A stretch of DNA of 64,000 nt, taken from the NCBI GenBank assembly GCA_002205965.3, contig NADL03000481.1, positions 186,001-250,000 of the forward strand, in the 5' to 3' direction. The notes under the pieces are model-generated. The model was not told the origin of the DNA and did no database searches. It worked only from the letters and a program-made list of their open reading frames with translations. Shown here piece by piece: positions 57,736 to 64,000 of this stretch. This DNA comes from Kappaphycus alvarezii. Its lineage: Eukaryota > Rhodophyta > Florideophyceae > Gigartinales > Solieriaceae. A program made the translations under genes and the position numbers. Within the stretch, counting starts at the first letter, position 1. Each line of letters opens with the position of its first letter.

Positions 57736-58740
57736 ATGAGTCGGACAACTGAGGGGACGGGAGGAACTGTAACGGAAGGCGGTGTCGAGGCTGTGTCGTT
57801 GCTGGCGGACTATGAGAGGAGCGCGGGGACGTGGGGGAACAGGACGAGCCAGCTGCGCGAATGGCTCACGTTTTGTGATGATGAAGGACGAGACCCATTG
57901 CCGGCCGAGAGGAAGGGGATGTGCTTGCGTATATTGGATACCTGTCGAAGGAAGGGAAGATGGGCCCGAGGTCGGCCCCACAGTATTTCACGGCTGTTTC
58001 ACGGTATCATAGGCTACGAATCCCTTCCAAGACGCGACTTGTCGCGAAGTGCCTGAAAGCCTACCGGATGAAAGTGGATTGGGAGTCAAGCAAGATGAGT
58101 TGGTACGACTGGGGTTGCCGGCGGCGCACATGCGCAGGATCCTGGACCTAGGATTGAGTGAGAGGGCGAAAGCTACGGTTGGAGCGTGTGCAGCAGTTGT
58201 GTTTACTATATATTTCAGCTTCAGTCTGTGTCTGTGGCGCATGGGGCAGTGGGGGACGTGACGGTAGACGACGAAGGAGTTGTGAGAGTGCGGATTGAGC
58301 TGCGTAAGGCGAAGGTTTTGACACGGCCTCTATTGTTGGCCTATCTGCCTGATCCGCGATGGAAACAACGAGAAGGCGTGTACCATTTGTTTCAGAAGTG
58401 GGCGAGGATTCGACCGAGGAGTGCTGGATGCTTTTGTCTGACTACGCAACAAACGCTGGGATCCGCGAATTTGGGCGAGGCGCTGGGGTTGGTGTTGGGA
58501 AAGTTGGGAATTCAAGCGCCAAATGGGTGTTATTATGGGCTATACAGCATGTGGATTGGGACGTTTAACGACCTGGTGAACCTCAACTACTCCAGCGCTT
58601 TCATTATGCACCGCTTGGACTGGGGCGTCGGATCGGAGGTAATGTTACATGTCTACCACGATAGCCGCATTGTGCGAACGCAAGACTCGGAGTGGTTTTT
58701 CGCGCATCTGCAGTCGGCTTCTGGCGCGCCTCCGTCTTAG
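57720..58740 (+). pseudogene. Tyrosine recombinase of the DIRS/Ngaro-like element, inactive
   Basis: VSLLADYERSAGTWGNRTSQ and LREWLTFCDDEGRDPLP form the SAM-like core-binding domain; after a frameshift MLAYIGYLSKEGKMGPRSAP continues it. Catalytic part: LPAAHMRRILDLGLSER, VVFTIYFSFSL (a frameshift here removes the Arg I region), VGDVTVDDEGVVRVRIELRK and AKVLTRPLLLAYLPDP. GCYYGLYSMWIGTFNDL stands where family members have xHSxRIG, so the catalytic His is Tyr (TAC) and the Arg is Trp (TGG). The nucleophile region is DWGVGSEVMLHVYHDSR with Tyr kept. The enzyme would integrate circular cDNA. Three frameshifts plus both substitutions mean it is dead. Confidence 0.75.
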
Positions 58741-58758
58741 TTTGGTCTTCGCACAATT

Positions 58759-58899
58759 GTACACGTGTGAAGATCTGAGGGGAGCAGCGAACATGTGGGG
58801 ATGAGCTGTCACAGGGCCGAGCGTACCGGCGGGCGTATTTAGGCGCGAGCATGTTGTGCCGGCAAGTCAATCGCTGTCCCTCATGTCTATTTCTTTGTC
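58759..58899 (+). repeat. Right direct repeat of the YR retroelement (141 bp)
   Basis: Starts 18 bases after the recombinase stop. Differs from the left copy by an extra G (GAGGGGAGCAG) and a few substitutions. Downstream at 58967-58974 is TATATAAG, a possible promoter or part of the remaining terminal sequence. Confidence 0.7.
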
Positions 58900-59247
58900 C
58901 GACCCATCCCATCCGTGTAGTCATCATGTCTGTTTCTTTGTTATTTGGCACTGGTATGCATTCAGCTATATAAGTACGCAGTGGGCGGATATCTAGGCTT
59001 GTTAGTAAACCAATGATTAATTTTCATTAAGTGAACCAGCCCAGTCTAATTTATGCTTATATTTCGGACGACTATTGCTGGCCAACCAGACCCCTGCATA
59101 TTGCCCACTGTACACCCGAGACGGACCACATGTGCCACACATTGCATTGCACAACAAGGAAACTAACCCGGTCAATATTGTGGACGACTACTGTACTACT
59201 TTACAGTACTGACTGTAAGGACACTTTCTGTACAACTCACTGGTGTA
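58900..59247. other. Right flank of the YR element
   Basis: Contains the TATATAAG noted above and pentamer motifs (TACTGTAC, 59195-59217). No gene. Confidence 0.3.
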
Positions 59248-59670
59248 CACTGAGGGGCGTTCTAAAAGTTTTTGAAACGTGAAACATTGAAAAGTGAAAA
59301 ATTAAATGCCAATCAGAAAAGGACAGCTGGCCACGTTTGCTTCAGCTCATCTCAGCATTTCCAAGCATGACCGGAAAATCCAAAATTTCCCGGTCACACC
59401 TTGAAGTTTTCATCCCACCTTGAAATGTGAAACGAGATGATTTCCAACAAATTCCACATCGAATTCCCACTTTTCTCGTGACTCGGGCGAGGACACCAGA
59501 GAGATTACCTTGTAGCCAGTTCCAATTCCACCCGTTCCACTCTTTCATTTTTAATTTTTTCTAAAGAGCTACAGAATTGACTTCTGTGTTGAAACATTGA
59601 AAAGCGGTACGATATAAATTTCTATTTTTCAATATTTCATGTTTCGAGAGCTCATAGAACGCCCCTCAGC
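59248..59670. mobile_element. MITE 2 (423 bp)
   Basis: The left end CTGAGGGGCGTTCTAAAAG and, in reverse complement, the right end CTGAGGGGCGTTCTATGAG form terminal inverted repeats. Weaker pairing continues (GAAACGTGAAACATTGAAAA against GAAACATGAAATATTGAAAA). TA stands on both sides (59246-59247, 59671-59672). A palindrome, TGACCGGAAAATCC / AATTTCCCGGTCA, lies at 59369-59397. No coding capacity. Confidence 0.6.
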
Positions 59671-60430
59671 TATTGCAGTATAAAACGGATTGTTGTCCTG
59701 CCTCCGCGCACCCTTCCGTTGGCCCTCAGCGGCTCGATCTTAATTGACCCTCAGCCGTCACATTCGTCCGGCTAGTGAACTGTACAGTAACCCGGCGGCG
59801 GCAACCCTCGTGGATACCTGTACAATATCCCGTGGATACTAGGTTTATCAATAATTACAGTAGCCTACAGTACAGCCTACACTATACAGTAGCCACACTA
59901 TTTGATGGTCCCTTCAGGCAGACCCGGCTTGCCCTTCCTGGCCTATTACGTATAGTGCTAGCAGCGCACACAAGTGGTCTCCAACATCCCTCCCCGGCGC
60001 TAGCTGTGGTTGAACAGAACTGTACTCCCACAGAAAATATTTCTTTTGATCTTCGTTGGGAATCGAACTCGAAACCCATAGACATGAAAATTTATTTCAA
60101 CCCATTGAGTCACCTTTGCTCATATTCTCAACCACATGCGATTTGATTTCAGATTTTGCAAGGTGTACCATTCAATGATTAATTTCGATTATTTTTAGAT
60201 TCTCCCAGGGGTATGCTATAAATAGCTTCGCATCCTCACTTAGAGCCCAATAATGACTGACTACTAAGAGCGAATTGAGAGCTTTGCAGAGGTAGAAGCG
60301 GGAATTTGGGTTGTGCACTTGTATAATTCCCTGTCATTGTTAACTATGCAACCCATCGGGAAGGCATTTAGCCACAAGGTTAGCCGTTCGTCGCCCAAAC
60401 TTTGTTGAATGATACCTCATTGTTCCCCCT
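59671..60430. other. No gene seen; scattered pentamer repeats
   Basis: CAGTA units at 59781-59795 and 59855-59895. Toward 60430 the minus-strand sequence would be the 3' LTR of copia element 3, but I cannot place its ends. Confidence 0.3.
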
Positions 60431-61230
60431 CTAGCAAGGTAAACCAGAACGATGCTTCTCGAGCGTGAAACAATCCACAGCCTTTGTCAAGATGTCTGCA
60501 GTCTGATCACTGGTTCCATTGTGACGAACAATTAAAGTTCCGGAATTGATGTGCTCCCGGACAAGGTGATACTTCACATCGATGTGCTTCCTTTTCGCCG
60601 ATACCTGAGCCTTTAAAGCAATTGAAATTGCTGCGGTGCTGTCAGTGTACACTGTAGTACTGTGAAACTTCATCTCGTTGCAGTAAGGCTGAGACGAGAA
60701 GATTTTACGAAATATCTTTTTCATCTGAGTAATGTCCTTGACACAAGAGGACAAGGCGAGGCCACATCTTCGGCTTCGGCCGAGGACAGGGCGATAATCG
60801 TTTGACTTTGACTCTTCTACGTTACAGCCGCATCGTTGAATATAATGATGAGCCCTGTAGTCGACTTTCTACATTCTTTGTCTCCTGCTCAGTCGGAATC
60901 CAAAAGCGCACGAAGCCTTGAGCCAGTTTCGGATATCTTACCTCCCCCGTTGCTCAGGAACAAAATGCCAGGATTTCTTGTATGAGAGATGTATCGTAGT
61001 AATCTATTAACTAGCGATGCATGGTGCACTGTAGGACAGTGAACGTGATGAGCCAAGGCATTGTCCGCATATGAAATGTCGAGGCGAGTGCACACTGCCA
61101 AATGCAGCAACTCGCCTATCGTTGCGCGATACATTGAGTGGTCTGCCTTACGAAGGTGTTTCGCACACTGTATCTCCATCATGCAAAACGTGTGCTCCTG
61201 ACCTATTTTATGGTCATGATTAGGCCTTTT
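60431..61230 (-). pseudogene. Copia element 3, RT end and RNase H
   Basis: Minus strand: MYRATIGELLHLAVCTRLDI (the YRxxxGxLxYLxxxTRPDI block), SYADNALAHHVHCP and LLRYISHTRNPGILFLS; then AGDKECRKSTTGLI (DWAGDxxxRKSTSG) and IALSSAEAEDVA (catalytic Glu of RNase H). Then 60431-60754 has STTVYTDSTAAISIALKAQV, KRKHIDVKYHLVREHINSG and TADILTKAVD. This is the classic copia RNase H end. A stop in the DWAG block and a frame change near 60750 break it. The polymerase core upstream is missing. Distinct from copia elements 1 and 2. Confidence 0.75.
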
Positions 61231-62587
61231 ATCCCGTTGGGTGGACCTTGTAAGTACTTCGGCTATTTTGACATGCCCTGGTGTGTTACTTAGCTTGGTT
61301 AAACTTTGTGGACCTCAACTGCTGAGATAAGCCGAGTTGTTCCCAGCACCTGTGTCTCTGGTAGTAAACTCCTGTTTCAGTGCTACCCAGCCCGATCAAT
61401 GCTCTTACTACCACTCTTAATTCTTTTCCTTTTTATCGGATCCCTTCGTCTTTTGATCAGTTTATATTAATCAGTACGAACTTTCTGACCTTAACCATGA
61501 GGTGCGTGCGCTTCGTATATTTACGTAGATGTGGCTAGCATCACACTACTATAGATTCAGTGGCTGCTCAAGAAAGCTGGATGCCGTCCAGAGGACTTAC
61601 TTCTGCACTAGAGGGCGACAAGAGACCTTCCAATAGGTTTTCATCGGCAGCGCAACATGCAGAGAACGATGCTGCATGTCGCAATTTTTTCAAACAGCAC
61701 TTTAAAAAGGTGAAATTTTGAAACAATTCTAGTAAACGTCATCCAAGGTTACTGAAATTCTCACAAAGCATCTCAGTCTCCAACTATTTACAGCCCAGTT
61801 TAGTAAACTAGGGCTTCCTAGAATTGAATTGAGAACATTGAAGCACTACTGAGAAATAGACAGAGGCAAGCGGCTCCATCCAAAAGGGAGGAACCGGCAG
61901 CCAGTAGAACGCCAAGACAGCCGTTGACAAAATCCATTCCCATCTTTCCCCTCGCCAGCGCGTCTGCTACTTCGTTCACCCTCTCTATGCCATTTTCGCC
62001 CTCAACCGCTGACCGCGATAGTGCTGTAGATAGTGTGGTGGTACTCTACCATAAATGCTGCACTGTAATGCTATGTTCTACAAAATCGCACCTGATTTAT
62101 GTAAGACGCCACGTACACTTCAAGAACACTGGTCGGCGATAGGTACAGTACAGTACTGTTATAGCTTACTGCGAAGACTGTAAAGCACGGATCAGGTTGC
62201 TTGTCACACGAACACTGATGCCTCTCTGGGCCTGGAGACCAGGCCAGGGGCACTTTATATAGACTAGCGAGGTGCTGTAAAGTCACTAATGTACTACCGA
62301 ACTGTGCACTAAAATGCATCAAATGCAGTAATTGAATCGAATGCCGTATTTGCATTTGACCCGAATGCATTAATGCAGTAGTCCCATAATGCAACTGCCA
62401 CTGTACTAGACTGACAATACACGTGCACATGCCACGTACTAATTGAGCCGTAACATTCGTACCTTGTGCACTCCTCGCGTACAGTACATCACCCGAAAAA
62501 TAAAATATCAACTTGAAACACACACAAATTCAAATCAAAAAAATCGAAAAAAATCCCGAGACAAACTCAATCACATGAGGCATCGAC
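61231..62587. other. No gene seen
   Basis: Mixed sequence. A cluster of AATGCA words lies at 62310-62400 and a CAGTA/TACTG dyad at 62142-62160. No coding signal. Confidence 0.3.
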
Positions 62588-63178
62588 TCAGGCAGTATTC
62601 CCCGACCTCCCCTTCGATTCCAAACCCAAATCCGCCCTACAGGCCAGCTTGGACGTCTGCGGTACTTGGTCCGGGCTGCTTGCTGGGTTGACTGCTTGCG
62701 ATTGCGCATCCGGGTTTCCCAATGGAGCAGCTTCTGGATGTTCCTGAGAACTACGTGCCTTCTTTTTCTCTGCTTCTTTTCGCGTTTCCTGTTCCTTTTG
62801 CGGTCCCTGATACTTTTTGTCCCATTCGTCGACCACTAGACTGCTGTAATCCCACCCCTTCCTCTTGCCCCGAATTTCTCTCACGAACTGCACCTCCTCC
62901 ATGTCTTCGGCCAGAGACACATCCCGCACCACCTTTCTAATAAAGCGTTCCACTTTCGCGAGTTCCCTACTCACCCTCATCATGAATTTTTTCCCTTCTA
63001 TCACCGCCTCGTATGCTGCCCGGATCTCCTGCTCAGCCATCCTGATGTTCTGCGGTGAATTCAGGCTCTGCACCGCAGAAAACCCCTTGCTTATGTAGCC
63101 TTCTTGGCCAGTAGAGCCCTGCCACTTCCGTAGCGGCCCCTCGTAAATGCTGACCGATTTCAATTTTAGATCAAACAT
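62588..63178 (-). CDS. Hypothetical coiled-coil protein (196 aa)
   Basis: An intact ORF; I take the ATG at 63178 because the frame above it is open but has no ATG and runs into tandem repeats. It begins MFDLKLKSVSIYEGPLRKWQ. Residues about 45-115 are helical and charged (QEIRAAYEAVIEGKKFMMRV, ELAKVERFIRKVVRD), followed by GWDYSSLVVDEWDKKYQG and a polar tail (KEQETRKEAEKKKARSSQEH) ending GRSGNTA. No zinc finger, signal peptide or membrane segment. It might be a TE-associated protein (gag-like or partner ORF) or a host gene. No family recognised. Confidence 0.4.
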   Translation of the reverse strand: MFDLKLKSVSIYEGPLRKWQGSTGQEGYISKGFSAVQSLNSPQNIRMAEQEIRAAYEAVIEGKKFMMRVSRELAKVERFIRKVVRDVSLAEDMEEVQFVREIRGKRKGWDYSSLVVDEWDKKYQGPQKEQETRKEAEKKKARSSQEHPEAAPLGNPDAQSQAVNPASSPDQVPQTSKLACRADLGLESKGRSGNTA

Positions 63179-63223
63179 TACATTGTTGGCCAATTCCAAC
63201 CTTCTCTCCAAATCTCCTTTCCC

Positions 63224-63383
63224 CTTTGTTTTACACTGTACGTTTCTGTCCGGGAGAGCTGGAGTCGCCGCACTCCTTTGAAGGGAAGCGATCTCGTCAC
63301 CTCCTTTGTTTTACACTGTACGTCTCTGTCCGGGAGAGCTGTAATCGCCGCACCCCTTTGAACGGATCAGCACAGGTCGGCCT
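63224..63383. repeat. 80-bp tandem repeat, two copies
   Basis: CTTTGTTTTACACTGTACGT...GTCCGGGAGAGCTG...CGCCGCAC occurs at 63224 and again at 63304 with few differences. The unit is not a multiple of three, so it does not encode a protein repeat. It lies just upstream of the coiled-coil ORF and may be part of its promoter. Confidence 0.65.
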
Positions 63384-64000
63384 CGTTGCCAACAATTCCC
63401 CACATTTCCGCTACAAGTATCGCAACCCCTAGCTCACCTGTATTACGGAGCGCCGCCCTCCCCGTCGTCCCTACTAACTTTGCAAAATCTCAATCACTCG
63501 GGCTATTGCCTGGGCTACCCCAGACTCATTTCTGCATACTGCTGAGGTCGGTATTGCGGATGACCTTGTGCCCAAGCTGTCACGCCGTCCTCAGGATTCG
63601 TAGACTTAATATTTCTGTTTCGACCTTCCCACCCTCTCCAAATCCGAGTGTCCAGGTCCCGTCAGTTCTTGATTCAGCTCTGCCGGATGCCGGGCCGGGC
63701 CCGTTGATTTTGGGTGTCCCATTAACAGGCCCTCCTCACTAAAACCGCAGCGAGCCATTGAATGGCCAGTTCTGGTTCCATCCCATCCGGAATCCATCGA
63801 CCGTCCCCGATCGCTCCGCACCGTTTTTTGAATCAGCACCCAACGGCCTTGTCACGTCAACATACCTCGGCATTGTTGCATCAGCACACATCGGTATTGT
63901 TGCCGAACAACCCACCATCCTCTCTGCAACAGGTACCGCAACCCTTGGCTCCCCAGTCTTACGGAGCGCCGCCTGAAGCAATACCACACCTTCAGGTTAT
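63384..64000. other. No gene seen; imperfect spaced repeat
   Basis: CGCAACCC...CTCACCTGTATTACGGAGCG (about 63420) returns as CGCAACCC...CTCCCCAGTCTTACGGAGCG (about 63932), 512 bases on. Open frames here are low-complexity. The window ends without a gene. Confidence 0.35.

Noticed and set aside
1..64000. A multi-gene novel system (defence or biosynthetic cluster)
   Set aside because: Coding content is unrelated TE debris plus isolated host-like ORFs on different strands. There is no conserved gene set or operon-like spacing.

Overview
The window is eukaryotic and made mostly of transposable-element remains. Evidence for this: TATA/AATAAA-type LTR promoters, Ty1/copia, Ty3/gypsy, LINE and tyrosine-recombinase (YR) retroelements, Tc1/mariner, pogo, PIF/Harbinger and MULE transposases, and two protein families typical of eukaryotic hosts (a CAP/PR-1 domain and a p34/AAGAB-like adaptin-binding protein). 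No rRNA, tRNA, CRISPR array or bacterial operon was seen. The species cannot be named from sequence alone. An intron-poor, TE-rich genome such as a red alga or a TE-rich fungus or oomycete would fit; this is inference.

Layout. 1-2.2 kb: end of a Ty3/gypsy element (integrase tail, an unusual duplicated extra ORF, LTR). 2.2-6.9 kb: several copies of one LINE family, an inverted gypsy LTR and an intact acidic-protein ORF on the minus strand. 7-9.6 kb: broken pogo-like transposase. 9.6-24 kb: AT-rich block with decayed gypsy RT and gag pieces, a Myb-like TE ORF and long stretches where I see no gene. 24-30.5 kb: Tc1/mariner piece, then the most gene-like part of the window (AAGAB-like and CAP-domain genes, both minus strand), sprinkled with CAGTA/TACTG pentamer repeats. 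30.5-36.1 kb: nearly complete but broken Ty1/copia element followed by LINE RT. 37-41.3 kb: MULE transposase with a J-domain-like ORF just upstream, a MITE inserted in a LINE tail, and a second LINE family. 42.8-46 kb: PIF/Harbinger and Tc1/mariner pseudogenes. 46.5-51.4 kb: second, older copia element. 51.5-55.4 kb: AT-rich, no gene seen. 55.4-58.9 kb: a DIRS/Ngaro-like YR retrotransposon between 140-bp direct repeats. 59-62 kb: a second MITE and a copia 3' end. 62.6-63.2 kb: an intact coiled-coil ORF.

Almost every element is dead (frameshifts, stops, lost catalytic residues). The three ORFs at 4.3-4.9, 26.8-27.5 and 62.6-63.2 kb are intact; the CAP ORF is long and open but has no clear start codon. 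I found no multi-gene system that could plausibly act as a new defence or metabolic pathway. The most interesting signals are the duplicated extra gypsy ORF, a 46-48 bp repeat that twice carries an 8-bp flanking duplication, an intron-like 141-bp insertion inside the YR retroelement, and the self-complementary pentamer repeats in the gene-like region.
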